The position numbers and the translations under genes are program-made. Positions 1 to 8,903 of a DNA stretch of 64,000 nucleotides are shown here, piece by piece. Source of the stretch: Atlanticothrix silvestris CENA357 (GTDB lineage Bacteria; Cyanobacteriota; Cyanobacteriia; Cyanobacteriales; Nostocaceae). How positions within the stretch are numbered: position 1 is the first letter of the stretch; each line of letters opens with the position of its first letter. The stretch spans positions 62,001 through 126,000 of the forward strand of contig NZ_JAECZB010000049.1 in assembly GCF_016056295.1 (NCBI RefSeq), read 5' to 3'. The notes under the pieces were generated by a model. The model did no database searches and was not told where the DNA came from. It saw only the letters and a program-made list of their open reading frames with translations.

Positions 1-395
1 CAAAACTCGTTTATCCTAACCGTAAAGTTGTTGCTGTGACTGGTGATGGTGGCTTTATGATGAATTGTCAAGAATTAGAAACTGCCTTGCGTGTTGGAAC
101 TCCCTTTGTCACTTTGATTTTCAATGATGGAGGTTACGGTTTAATTGAATGGAAACAAGAAAATCAATTTGGTAAAGGAAACTCAGCATTTGTGCATTTT
201 GGCAATCCTGATTTTGTCAAATTAGCCGAAAGTATGGGTCTAAAAGGCTATCGTGTCGAATCTGCTACTGATTTAATCCCCGTACTTAAAGAAGCTCTTG
301 CTCAAGATGTACCTGCTGTCATCGATTGTCCGGTAGACTACCGCGAAAACCACCGCTTTACACAAAAAGCAGGGGAATTAAGTTGTGAAGTGTAG
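1..395 (+). CDS. Acetolactate synthase-like ThDP enzyme, C-terminal part
   Basis: This is the C-terminal end of a thiamine-diphosphate enzyme; the gene starts left of the window and the frame is open from base 3. The block GDGGFMMNCQELETA followed about 15 residues later by FNDGGYG is the GDG...N cofactor-binding signature of the ThDP family. The GDGGFMMN wording resembles catabolic AlsS-type acetolactate synthases more than biosynthetic IlvB, which usually reads GDGSFQMN. The expected reaction is condensation of two pyruvates to 2-acetolactate in the cytosol. Stop is TAG at 393-395. Because only the last ~130 residues are seen, another pyruvate- or 2-oxoacid-using member of the family cannot be excluded. 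Confidence 0.8.
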   Translation, partial: KLVYPNRKVVAVTGDGGFMMNCQELETALRVGTPFVTLIFNDGGYGLIEWKQENQFGKGNSAFVHFGNPDFVKLAESMGLKGYRVESATDLIPVLKEALAQDVPAVIDCPVDYRENHRFTQKAGELSCEV

Positions 396-700
396 TCAGC
401 ACTAAGTGACTGACAATATCTGCAAGTCGCGACAATACAAAAAACCAAACCTAACCAAGTGGAAGTTGTTTGTGTTGCCGCGATTTTTAAACATTAAAAT
501 TATATTTAGTTTCTGATGTAATTACACAGATTTATTAAGTTAGCTTTCTACAAGTGTAGCGACCGCCAAGCTCACAGATAAACTGTGCTAATTATTACAG
601 TCTTCAATGATGGTCAAACAAAACCAACATTTTGATATAGTAGTCCCCTACTAAAATTTAGACTGTAACAGCCCTGGCGATCGCGCTTTGAGAAATTAAA
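396..700. other. Gene-free stretch
   Basis: No convincing gene is seen. A small palindrome CACAG-ATAAA-CTGTG lies at 573-587. A HIP1 octamer sits near 680. No T-tailed hairpin was found after the upstream gene. Confidence 0.5.
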
Positions 701-892
701 TTATTTCTCTTCACTGATGGCAGCTAAGCGTTGCTCTTTGAGGTTTTGTAATTGCTGCAACAGAGAGTCTACCTCTGCTTGCAGGTGTCTCAGCTTAACT
801 TGCTGATCGTCTTGATAACCAGAATTGGTCAGTTCATTTACCCAGAAAGTCTGGGATTGGCGTTCACAAACACTAGATGAATAAGTAGGCAT
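701..892 (-). CDS. Small coiled-coil protein (hypothetical)
   Basis: A 63-residue protein whose second half (from about residue 30) is a heptad-rich helix (LRHLQAEVDSLLQQLQNL), so a short coiled coil is likely. The N-terminus is polar with one Cys. It has no signal peptide or membrane segment. I do not recognise a named family, but short proteins with this LQAEVDxLLQQLQ pattern feel typical of filamentous cyanobacteria (recollection, not searched). It stands alone between an acetolactate-synthase-like gene and thrC. Coding status rests on the coherent amphipathic pattern; function unknown. Confidence 0.55.
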   Translation of the reverse strand: MPTYSSSVCERQSQTFWVNELTNSGYQDDQQVKLRHLQAEVDSLLQQLQNLKEQRLAAISEEK

Positions 893-1272
893 CGCTCAAT
901 TAATCTACAACTCAACTCACACCATTAGTAAACATTATACTAATGCAAGTTTAAGACTCGTTAAATGATTGTATACTTTCAATCACTTACTCTAATAGGT
1001 TACGGGTGTTGTCATAAGTGACGGCGATTGTGTTGCTTGTGTTCCATTTGTAACCTCCTGTTGGTGAAAGTCAGTTCTGCTTAGCGATTATGATAAACTG
1101 ACATTTTACACAAAATAAAAACTGCAAGTTAAGACACCTGCAATAAAAGAGATAATATTCTTCTGAAATGAAGAGCTTAGAAAATGGGAACAGAAAACAA
1201 GAAATTTACTTTCTTTAACTATTTCCCATCCTGCCCTAATCCCCAATCCTTAGTGAAAAACTGTTAAATACT
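893..1272. other. Gene-free stretch upstream of thrC
   Basis: Contains AT-rich DNA and a weak inverted repeat (AAATGGGAA near 1179 against TTTCCCAT near 1221). No ORF or clear promoter could be assigned. It should hold the thrC promoter on the plus strand and the promoter of the small coiled-coil gene on the minus strand. Confidence 0.4.
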
Positions 1273-2364
1273 GTGACTGTGAGCTTGTCTGTTGCTAAAT
1301 CTTATCGCCAACCCTGGCCTGGGCTGATAGAAGCCTATCGCGAGTACTTACCTGTTAGTGAAAAAACGCCTGTTGTAACTCTGCTAGAGGGCAACACTCC
1401 TCTAATTCCGGTGCCAGCGATCGCAGAACGCATTGGCAGACAAGTAAGTGTGTTTGTGAAATACGATGGTCTTAACCCCACTGGTAGCTTCAAAGACCGG
1501 GGAATGACTATGGCGATTTCTAAAGCTAAAGAAGCTGGGGCAAAAGCAGTAATTTGTGCTAGCACAGGCAACACCTCAGCAGCCGCAGCAGCTTATGCTA
1601 GGCGTGGGGGCATGAATGCTTTTGTACTGATTCCCGATGGATATGTAGCCCTGGGCAAGTTGGCACAAGCCTTGTTATATGGCGCAGAGGTATTGGCAAT
1701 CAAAGGTAATTTTGACCGAGCATTAGAAATTGTGTGCGAAATGGCTCAAAGCTATCCCATAACTTTGGTGAATTCAGTTAATCCCTACCGCCTAGAAGGG
1801 CAAAAAACTGGAGCCTTTGAAATTGTTGATGCCTTGGGTAATGCTCCAGACTGGTTGTGTATCCCGGTAGGTAATGCGGGAAATATCAGCGCATATTGGA
1901 TGGGGTTTTGTCAATATCATCAATTAGGTAAATGCGATCGCCTACCCAAAATGATGGGATTCCAAGCAGCAGGTGCAGCCCCCATTGTGAATGGCAAACC
2001 GGTAGCTCATCCTGAAACTATAGCCACAGCGATTCGCATTGGCAACCCAGCCAGTTGGGAAAAAGCGATCGCAGCACAATCAGCAAGTCAGGGCAATTTT
2101 CACGCGGTGACTGACACAGAAATTCTAGATGCTTATAGGCTTTTAGCATCATCCGAAGGTATTTTTTGTGAACCTGCCAGTGCTGCTTCTGTCGCCGGAT
2201 TGTTGCAAGTTAAAGACCAAATACCTACTGGAGCAACGGTGGTTTGTGTCCTCACAGGCAATGGTCTAAAAGACCCAGACACAGCCATTAAGTATAGTGA
2301 AAGTCAATTTCAGCAAGGTATTGAGGCGGAAATCAAAACAGTAGCCGCAGCAATGGGATTCTAA
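1273..2364 (+). CDS. thrC: Threonine synthase
   Basis: PLP-dependent fold-type II enzyme that converts O-phosphohomoserine to threonine, the last step of threonine synthesis, in the cytosol. The motif [11 protein letters not shown] holds the Schiff-base lysine (K74), and [14 protein letters not shown] is the phosphate/PLP-binding loop. GNAGN near residue 200 and [13 protein letters not shown] near 325 complete the family pattern. At 363 residues it has the normal length of the short cyanobacterial/Gram-positive class. The start is GTG at 1273; a second GTG two codons on is possible. It appears monocistronic: the next gene is 180 bp away across dispersed repeats. Identification is secure. Confidence 0.93.
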   Translation: MTVSLSVAKSYRQPWPGLIEAYREYLPVSEKTPVVTLLEGNTPLIPVPAIAERIGRQVSVFVKYDGLNPTGSFKDRGMTMAISKAKEAGAKAVICASTGNTSAAAAAYARRGGMNAFVLIPDGYVALGKLAQALLYGAEVLAIKGNFDRALEIVCEMAQSYPITLVNSVNPYRLEGQKTGAFEIVDALGNAPDWLCIPVGNAGNISAYWMGFCQYHQLGKCDRLPKMMGFQAAGAAPIVNGKPVAHPETIATAIRIGNPASWEKAIAAQSASQGNFHAVTDTEILDAYRLLASSEGIFCEPASAASVAGLLQVKDQIPTGATVVCVLTGNGLKDPDTAIKYSESQFQQGIEAEIKTVAAAMGF

Positions 2365-2384
2365 GAGTGTTATGGGCGAATTAA

Positions 2385-2550
2385 TTAAATTACTTTCAAG
2401 GAGGAACAAGCGTCAGCCGTACCCCTGTGCTTAAGCAAGCTAACAAGAGCGTCTCCGACAGCACAAGGGCTACGCCGACTTGTAGCTTATGGCGTTGCTA
2501 CCTAATTCATCCCTTTAACCTTTACCCTTGACCCTTTACCCCTCTTGTTT
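2385..2550. repeat. Dispersed cyanobacterial repeat and ACCCTTT-type short tandem repeats
   Basis: The spacer after thrC contains a palindromic dispersed element of the kind common in Nostocales (blocks GCGTCTCCGACAGCAC and AAGGGCTACGCC at about 2450-2477). It is followed at 2512-2543 by degenerate heptamer repeats (TTTAACCTTTACCCTTGACCC). The repeats run right up to the next gene's start, so that gene has no ordinary Shine-Dalgarno sequence. Confidence 0.6.
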
Positions 2551-3870
2551 ATGGGCATGGATATTATTGTTTTTCTATCCCAAATCAAAAGTTGGTTCCA
2601 CTATGTTGGGCGTATTTTACTTTTAGGTTTACTCCTAAGCTCATGCTTACTATTTTTATCTGGTTGTCAAGTTACATCCCAAAAGGACAATGGAGTTATT
2701 CATCTGACACTTTGGCAGGGAATCAATCCCCCTGCAAATCGGGATGTCTTTCAAAAGCTGGTAGATAAATTCAATCAAACCCATCCGGACATCTATGTAG
2801 AATCTATCTATGCAGGTCAGCTTGACCAACAGTTGCCTAAAGTTTTAACAGCAGTTGTGGGTAATGTACCTCCAGATCTGTTGGCGTTTTACCCTCAAAT
2901 TACAGGTCAGTTTGTAGAACTAGGAGCAATTAAACCCTTAGAAGATTGGCTGGAGAAATTACCAATTAAATCAGAAATTTTCCCTAATCTTTTTGACGAA
3001 TTGAAATTTGATGATCATATTTGGTCAATCCCACTCTATACAGGTAATCTAGGTGTTTTTTACAGACCTAAGCTGTTCCAAGCAGCAGGTATTACACAAA
3101 TACCTAAAACGTGGTCAGAATTGCGGGAAGCTGCTAAAAAACTAACTATAGATCGTGATGGTGATCATCGCCCCGAACAATATGGAATATTGCTACCTTT
3201 AGGTAAGGGAGAATGGACTGTTTTTTGTTGGTTTCCCTTTTTATTTAATGCTGGCGGAAACATATTAACCAACAACCAGCCGAATTTAATGGATAAAGGA
3301 GCGATCGCAGCTTTGCAATTTTGGCAAGACTTCCTACAAGATGGTTCAGCCATGCTTTCTGCTCCAGAGCGAGGTTATGAAGAAGATAGTTTTCTTGCAG
3401 GTCGAGTTGCTATGCAGATTACTGGCCCTTGGACATACATCATGAAGTCTAATGTTGATTATGATGTGTTTCCTATACCTGGAAATGTTGAACAATCCAC
3501 AGTAACCGCTGGTGGAAATATTTATTTAATGAAGACCACGCCAGAAAGAGAGCAAGCAGCACTCAAATTTTTAGAGTATGTTTTGAGTCAGGAATTCCAA
3601 ATAGAGTGGAGTGTAGGAACGGGTTTTTTACCAGTAAATACCAAAGCTGCTCAAAGTGATGCTTATCAACAATTCATCAACCAACACCCAGTTCTAAAAG
3701 TATTTTTAGACCAAATACCTATGGCACGCGCTCGACCAATCACTATTAAATATAACCGCTTATCTGATAGTCTTGGCAGAGCGATCGAGGCAACATTATT
3801 AGGTGAATCTCCCCAAAAAGCTCTTCAAACATCTCAAGAGCGTGCAGAGCTATTTTGGAGTGAAAATTAA
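2551..3870 (+). CDS. ABC transporter sugar-binding lipoprotein (family 1)
   Basis: Periplasmic solute-binding protein of the family 1 (sugar) class. A hydrophobic leader (IILLLGLLLSS-type, residues 20-36) ends in the lipobox LSGC (Cys39), so it is probably lipid-anchored. Family features are LTLWQGINPP at the mature start, KLVDKFNQTHPDI, a DLLAFYP hinge segment, WSIPLYTGNLGVFYRPKLF and GRVAMQITGPW. It should deliver a sugar or oligosaccharide to an ABC permease, but no permease or ATPase gene is next to it, so the substrate is unknown. Start is taken as ATG 2551; ATG 2557 is equally possible and upstream repeats hide any ribosome site. Confidence 0.85.
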   Translation: MGMDIIVFLSQIKSWFHYVGRILLLGLLLSSCLLFLSGCQVTSQKDNGVIHLTLWQGINPPANRDVFQKLVDKFNQTHPDIYVESIYAGQLDQQLPKVLTAVVGNVPPDLLAFYPQITGQFVELGAIKPLEDWLEKLPIKSEIFPNLFDELKFDDHIWSIPLYTGNLGVFYRPKLFQAAGITQIPKTWSELREAAKKLTIDRDGDHRPEQYGILLPLGKGEWTVFCWFPFLFNAGGNILTNNQPNLMDKGAIAALQFWQDFLQDGSAMLSAPERGYEEDSFLAGRVAMQITGPWTYIMKSNVDYDVFPIPGNVEQSTVTAGGNIYLMKTTPEREQAALKFLEYVLSQEFQIEWSVGTGFLPVNTKAAQSDAYQQFINQHPVLKVFLDQIPMARARPITIKYNRLSDSLGRAIEATLLGESPQKALQTSQERAELFWSEN

Positions 3871-4018
3871 GTAAGTGAGTAAAACTAAATTTAAAATATA
3901 CTCATTGAGAGTTTAACTACCTGAAAATTACTGTAAATCCCGGAGGTATTTCTGTTATTGTAAATAAAATATTCGACAGCTTATCCTAGATACATCCGTA
4001 TCCCATTGATACTGAACA

Positions 4019-4438
4019 ATGCCAGCAAGGTTGCAAATAAAATCTGAAGATTGCTCCCCTTTGGGACGGTTAATTCTTCAACATTTAGAAGATGAGGCTA
4101 TCAGCATGAACCGTCTAGCGGAGTTGTCTGGGATTCCTCAACCCAGGCTGAGAGGAGCCTGCTTTAAGGGAACCTGTCCCACACCTGAAACCTTGAGGAA
4201 ACTGGCTAGAGCAATGGGTAAGCATCACTTAGAACTTTACACATTGGCTTATGAAGGAAGGATCGAAAATCTCCCGGAAGATGCCAATGATAACTCTCTG
4301 GATATGCTCATGAGGGAAATGTTTGAGACTGCTAGAGAGATGGGATTAACTCCTCCTACAATCCGCCCTTCTAAAGCCAAAATTCGCAAAGCACTTATGG
4401 AGTTAGGGTTTCGCTCTAAGAATGAAGAAACTGCCTGA
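4019..4438 (+). CDS. XRE-type helix-turn-helix protein
   Basis: A 139-residue cytosolic protein. Residues ~30-75 (MNRLAELSGIPQPRLRG...TPETLRKLARAMG) form a Cro/C1-type helix-turn-helix, in which ELSGIPQPRLRGA fits the recognition region. The rest is helical and ends in basic residues (RPSKAKIRKALMELG). It is probably a DNA-binding regulator of unknown target. It converges on cpcG, with a shared hairpin between the two stop codons. It has no membrane segment or ligand domain. Family assignment is good; the biological role is not known. Confidence 0.75.
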   Translation: MPARLQIKSEDCSPLGRLILQHLEDEAISMNRLAELSGIPQPRLRGACFKGTCPTPETLRKLARAMGKHHLELYTLAYEGRIENLPEDANDNSLDMLMREMFETAREMGLTPPTIRPSKAKIRKALMELGFRSKNEETA

Positions 4439-4464
4439 TCCACTAAAGTGAGGATTTAATACAA

Positions 4465-4513
4465 TTGGAGCTTGGAGGTGGGAAATCATTGACTTCTCAC
4501 TTCCAAGCTCCAA
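4465..4513. terminator. Hairpin between convergent genes
   Basis: A 20-bp stem (TTGGAGCTTGGAGGTGGGAA at 4465-4484 against TTCTCACTTCCAAGCTCCAA at 4494-4513, two G:T-type mismatches) with a 9-nt loop. It lies between the stops of the XRE gene and cpcG. It could terminate both transcripts; the T-runs are weak. Confidence 0.6.
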
Positions 4514-4548
4514 ATTCTAAGGTTTACCCTTAAACTAATAAAGATTGC

Positions 4549-5316
4549 CTAGTTTACTCCAGACAACTTGCGATAAGGTACAGATTGCGCGATATCAATG
4601 TTTAGCGCTGAAATCTGTTGAGGTGGGTTAACTCGTGGGTTGATACTCTGTGCCATATCGAGGAACAGAGATGGATTACCCGCTTTAGGCTGCTTGTCTT
4701 GAGGGACGTAGCTGCGAACGATGGTTTGCCATACAATCTGTGGGAAGCCAAACTTGCCACGATAGTATTCGTCGTAGCGTGGAGACTTGATGTTGAAAGG
4801 TCTTTCACCCTCAGTCCGTCCAGGTAAAACTCGACGGCGCTGGTAGGGAAGGGTGTCATAACCGAAGGCTTCTAGGTATTCATCGCTGTTAAGTAAGTCA
4901 TCGACAAAACCTTTAAGACCTTTTGTGGCAACGACGATAGACCAAGCAAGTTTTTCCCGGTTATCGTAAACGTCACGACCAAGTACTCGTTGTACTGTCT
5001 GCTCTACAAAACGATAGTTACTGTTAAGATCGTAGAAACTACGCTTATAGGTATTAGACAGTAACAAGCCACGAATAAAGTCTCTAACAGTGATTTGACC
5101 ACTGCGAAGTTGGGACTCTAGAAAACGTTCGCGATCCGCAGCAAAGGCATGGAAGAAAATCTGACGATATGCCGCTTCAATCAGATCGTCCAATTCAGTA
5201 GGGGAAAGCAGGTTTTCTGTGGAGTAGACCCTGGGTTGTTCTTCCCCTGGAACTTCGTACCCGACAACACGCTGATTCTGAGAGGATGGGGAATACTCTA
5301 AAAGAGGAATTGCCAC
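4549..5316 (-). CDS. cpcG: Phycobilisome rod-core linker CpcG
   Basis: A 255-residue linker with one phycobilisome linker domain (about residues 20-165: [73 protein letters not shown]). It attaches phycocyanin rods to the allophycocyanin core on the thylakoid surface. The N-terminus [14 protein letters not shown] is the classic CpcG start. The C-terminus is polar and lacks the hydrophobic tail of the CpcL/CpcG2 membrane-linker type, so this is a core-binding CpcG. It stands alone upstream of a metalloprotease-like/lyase gene pair on the same strand, about 240 bp away. Confidence 0.93.
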   Translation of the reverse strand: MAIPLLEYSPSSQNQRVVGYEVPGEEQPRVYSTENLLSPTELDDLIEAAYRQIFFHAFAADRERFLESQLRSGQITVRDFIRGLLLSNTYKRSFYDLNSNYRFVEQTVQRVLGRDVYDNREKLAWSIVVATKGLKGFVDDLLNSDEYLEAFGYDTLPYQRRRVLPGRTEGERPFNIKSPRYDEYYRGKFGFPQIVWQTIVRSYVPQDKQPKAGNPSLFLDMAQSINPRVNPPQQISALNIDIAQSVPYRKLSGVN

Positions 5317-5454
5317 GCCGAAAAAACTCCCTTTCCTTACAAATTTTTTAGATAATTAATCACAATCATAAGGTTAAGAGGTACTTTCATTCGATTTGGT
5401 TTAATGAAGCGTTACATAAGTTAATTTGAGTTTCATCTTTGAGGGCATGGGGCA

Positions 5455-5545
5455 TTGGGAAAAAGGGGTAAGGGGGAAAGGGTTAAAGAGTTTGTTTTTT
5501 CATCCCTTACCCTTTACCCTTTACCCCTCTTGTTGCTCCCCTGCT
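5455..5545. repeat. ACCCTTT/GGGTAAAG short tandem repeats
   Basis: Degenerate heptamer repeats in both orientations: GGGGTAAGGGGGAAAGGGTTAAAG at about 5465-5489 in one sense and CCCTTACCCTTTACCCTTTACC-like copies at 5506-5529 in the other. Together they can fold into a long hairpin. They lie downstream of the HExxH gene and upstream of cpcG. Confidence 0.6.
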
Positions 5546-5558
5546 CCCCTCTACTTCT

Positions 5559-6113
5559 TCATCCCCGCCAAAACGCCAGTGGATCTTGGGTAGGACGACA
5601 GTAGGGATAAGACCGTAAGCTAGCTTCCATATCAGGTTGATAAGAGGGGGGTGCGATCGCTAGCCCCAAACACAGGTGTGCTAAAGATTTAGCGAACTCT
5701 TGGTGATGACCAGGAAAACCAGCGTGAGCATGGGCATATTCGTGCATAACCAGCCCTAACCAGTCTTCTGGTATTACTCTTCCCACATCAATCAGGATGG
5801 TAATTGGGTCTGTTTTAAGATTACAAAGACCATCAATTCCAAAAGATTGCGCCAGGGGAGCCGCAAAAATTTGAATTGCACACTGTTGCCAAGGATGAAA
5901 ACAGTCGTGGCACGCCTGAAGACAGGCGTTGAGTTCGGCGTTAACTGCATCTATATGATTAGCAATCCAGGTACAGATGGGAATGCGTTTGTCTAGGTCA
6001 TAAACTACATCCACCATCTCTGGATCTAAAGCCAAGCTACGAGCGCCATATAGGTAATCTAACCCACGGGTAAAAGGATCGGCACTGGTTGTGATCAGCA
6101 AATTACCAGCCAA
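5559..6113 (-). CDS. Putative HExxH metalloprotease-like protein
   Basis: A 184-residue soluble protein. Residues 124-128 read HEYAH, a perfect HExxH zinc site, followed by H130, H136 and H137 (AHAHAGFPGHHQEF), so a gluzincin/minigluzincin-like metalloprotease site is plausible. Cys-rich segments (CLQACHDCFHPWQQC, residues 64-78) could bind a second metal. There is no signal peptide. Its start overlaps the end of the CpcS-family lyase gene by 11 bp, so the two are almost certainly co-translated, and cpcG lies just downstream. I do not recognise a characterised homologue. The link to phycobilisomes is inferred only from position. Confidence 0.7.
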   Translation of the reverse strand: MAGNLLITTSADPFTRGLDYLYGARSLALDPEMVDVVYDLDKRIPICTWIANHIDAVNAELNACLQACHDCFHPWQQCAIQIFAAPLAQSFGIDGLCNLKTDPITILIDVGRVIPEDWLGLVMHEYAHAHAGFPGHHQEFAKSLAHLCLGLAIAPPSYQPDMEASLRSYPYCRPTQDPLAFWRG

Positions 6114-6726
6114 AGAAGGACAATGATTTTGTCGGTTCAGCAGATTTCTGAATCTGCTCAGGGGTTAGGTTTGAGAGTTCAGCTTCATTCTCAGCACCGG
6201 AATCATCTGCAATCCGGAATTCAGTGCAGAATGTGGCGGTACTGAAACCTCCAAATCGTTTAACTGTGCTAGTTCGCATCCGTAAACTTGGGCTAGCAAA
6301 CCAGAACCGTTCGATGGAACTCATGGTTTCGTACTCGGTCGTTAACACTAACCCATTTTCCTCATCCATCTCATAGCGACCTGCAACAGGGACGATTTCG
6401 GCATAGCCTCTTTCCCTTAGCAGTGTACCTTGTCGCCCATCACTGGTATCTGGTACTAATGAAAACACGGTAGAACCTTCGTGGTTTTCTTCGTCTCTAT
6501 CCCATCCCATTGAGCCGTGCCAAGTTACAAAAGCTCCACCGATCGCTAAACTGGGGTCAAACTGATGAAGTTGGCAAATCTCAATTATTTGCGGATCATC
6601 GGCAGCGAGAGCTGTGATCTGAATTTCTGATTCACCCTTTTCAGAGCGTTTGAAGGCTAGATGGTGCGTGGTTCTTTGCGATCGCCACTTGCCAGTACTG
6701 AGTTGAAAGAACTCCATTGCATCCAT
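6103..6726 (-). CDS. CpcS/CpeS-family phycobiliprotein lyase
   Basis: Lipocalin-like bilin lyase, which loads phycocyanobilin or phycoerythrobilin onto a subunit cysteine, classically Cys82/84. Recognisable family stretches are FFQLSTGKWRSQRTTHHLAF (residues ~5-24), GSMGWDRDEENHEGSTVFSL (~70-90), VAGRYEMDEENGL and RFWFASPSLRMRTS...KRFGGFSTATF (~140-168). At 207 residues it is slightly longer than typical because of an acidic tail ending SFFGW. It overlaps the HExxH gene by 11 bp. The subtype (CpcS, CpcU, CpeS or CpeU) cannot be fixed by eye. With cpeBA 1 kb away, a role in phycoerythrin or phycocyanin maturation is likely. Confidence 0.85.
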   Translation of the reverse strand: MDAMEFFQLSTGKWRSQRTTHHLAFKRSEKGESEIQITALAADDPQIIEICQLHQFDPSLAIGGAFVTWHGSMGWDRDEENHEGSTVFSLVPDTSDGRQGTLLRERGYAEIVPVAGRYEMDEENGLVLTTEYETMSSIERFWFASPSLRMRTSTVKRFGGFSTATFCTEFRIADDSGAENEAELSNLTPEQIQKSAEPTKSLSFFGW

Positions 6727-7130
6727 AGATTGAAACCTGACTCCTATCAGTGATATTTCCTGGTATTCAAAATTGAGTAACTCTACCCTTTACATCATAA
6801 AACTCCAAACTGAGTTGCGAGTAAAGATACTGAACAGGGGAGGCAGAGGAGCAACAAAAGGGGAAAAGGTGAGCCAGCGCGGTCTTGGGGGTTTCCCCCA
6901 TGAGCGACTGGCGAACCCCAAAGGGGTTAAAGGATAAAGGGTAAAGGATGAAGAAATAAACCTTTTGCCCTTCTTACCCATGCCCAATGACCAATGCTCC
7001 GTGCCCTATACTTAATTCTTTTATTCGGAAACGTCTAAAAGTGTCTACTTGTCAAGTATGTGTTACTTTTGTTAACCTAGGTTAGGAAGTTGAACGAGGC
7101 AATATTGCGAAAAGCAGGAGAGTAGACAAT
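6727..7130. other. Gene-free stretch with dispersed repeat and nblA upstream region
   Basis: Holds a dispersed cyanobacterial repeat at about 6872-6933 (AGCGCGGTCTTGGGGGTTTC, then CCCCATGAGCGACTGGC) followed by GGGTAAAGGAT-type heptamers to about 6955. The last 110 bp carry two palindromes that could be operators for nblA (listed separately). Confidence 0.6.
7054..7084. promoter_or_regulatory. Paired palindromes upstream of nblA
   Basis: AAGTA-TGTGT-TACTT (7054-7068) and the perfect 12-mer TAACCTAGGTTA (7073-7084) sit 46-77 bp before the nblA start codon. Such symmetry suggests regulator binding. No named consensus (NtcA GTA-N8-TAC, for example) fits. Confidence 0.35.
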
Positions 7131-7298
7131 ATGGACATTCCAACAAAATTGAGCTTAGAGCAAAGTTTCAACCTTAAGGTTTACGAAGAACAAGTAAAAG
7201 GGTTGAGTCAAGAGCAAGCACAGACCTTTCTCTTGGAAGTACTGCGACAACTAATGATTAAAGAAAATGTGATTAAGCATCTGCTCAAGCAAGTTTAG
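7131..7298 (+). CDS. nblA: Phycobilisome degradation protein NblA
   Basis: A 55-residue protein. It begins MDIPTKLSLEQSFNLKVYEE and continues QVKGLSQEQAQTFLLEVLRQ LMIKENVIKHLLKQV. This matches the NblA pattern: an N-terminal xxKLSLEQxFNL, a central (L/M)SxEQAQxFLxxL, and a basic C-terminal helix. NblA binds phycobiliprotein subunits and the Clp protease chaperone and triggers phycobilisome breakdown during nutrient stress. AGGAG at 7116-7120 is a good ribosome site. The gene is directly upstream of cpeBA and separated from it by a T-tailed hairpin. I recall the same arrangement for nblAI in Tolypothrix PCC 7601, where the protein was linked to phycobilisome components. It is small and easily missed by gene callers. 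Confidence 0.88.
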   Translation: MDIPTKLSLEQSFNLKVYEEQVKGLSQEQAQTFLLEVLRQLMIKENVIKHLLKQV

Positions 7299-7371
7299 TC
7301 CTGCTTCTCAGTAATAAGCGCAATCTACCCTCAAGCAGTTCCTCCCTTGGTTTGAATATTCAGCATTATTG

Positions 7372-7407
7372 CCCCCAGTCTGGCTTATTCCGATTGGGGG
7401 TTGTTTT
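7372..7407 (+). terminator. Rho-independent terminator after nblA
   Basis: Stem CCCCCAGTC (7372-7380) against GATTGGGGG (7392-7400), 11-nt loop, followed by TTGTTTT. It insulates nblA from cpeBA, or attenuates read-through into it. Confidence 0.8.
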
Positions 7408-7481
7408 ATGTATGTTAAGGATTGTTGCTTTGTTTCTCATAACTGAGACTGAAGCACCCGTCATCTTTTATGTTCTATATC

Positions 7482-8087
<606 letters not shown>

Positions 8088-8158
8088 TCCTCAACAGAAA
8101 TAGTTGAGTGAGAGATTTAAAATCAAAACTCAAAACGATTACCGAAACGTTCTGATAA

Positions 8159-8674
<516 letters not shown>

Positions 8675-8714
8675 TTGAATTGTAATTTCGTTACAGGGTA
8701 AGATTCCTACCCTA

Positions 8715-8793
8715 CAAGCCTAAAGGTTCTTGGCGTGTTGCTTTACCTAAGTTAAGGTTAAGTACTGGCAAAGAATCTTCAGGCTTGTTTTTG
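8715..8793 (+). terminator. cpeBA transcription terminator
   Basis: Arms CAAGCCTAAAGGTTCTT (8715-8731) and AAGAATCTTCAGGCTTG (8771-8787) pair with a 2-nt internal mismatch and enclose a 39-nt region with its own small inverted repeat (ACCTAAGTTAAGGT). It is followed by TTTTTGTGT. It probably ends most cpeBA messages before cpeY. Confidence 0.75.
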
Positions 8794-8903
8794 TGTCAAT
8801 GTCTGAGATAAATATCCATAAAGAAGTATTCTATACTTTTATACCTCTAACAATAAAAAATTATCATAAGCGATCGCGGTTTGTTACTGACTACTAAAAC
8901 TAT

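Noticed and set aside
6790-6987. 65-residue minus-strand ORF before nblA
   Set aside because: It is a translation of the dispersed repeat and GGGTAAAG heptamers at 6872-6955.
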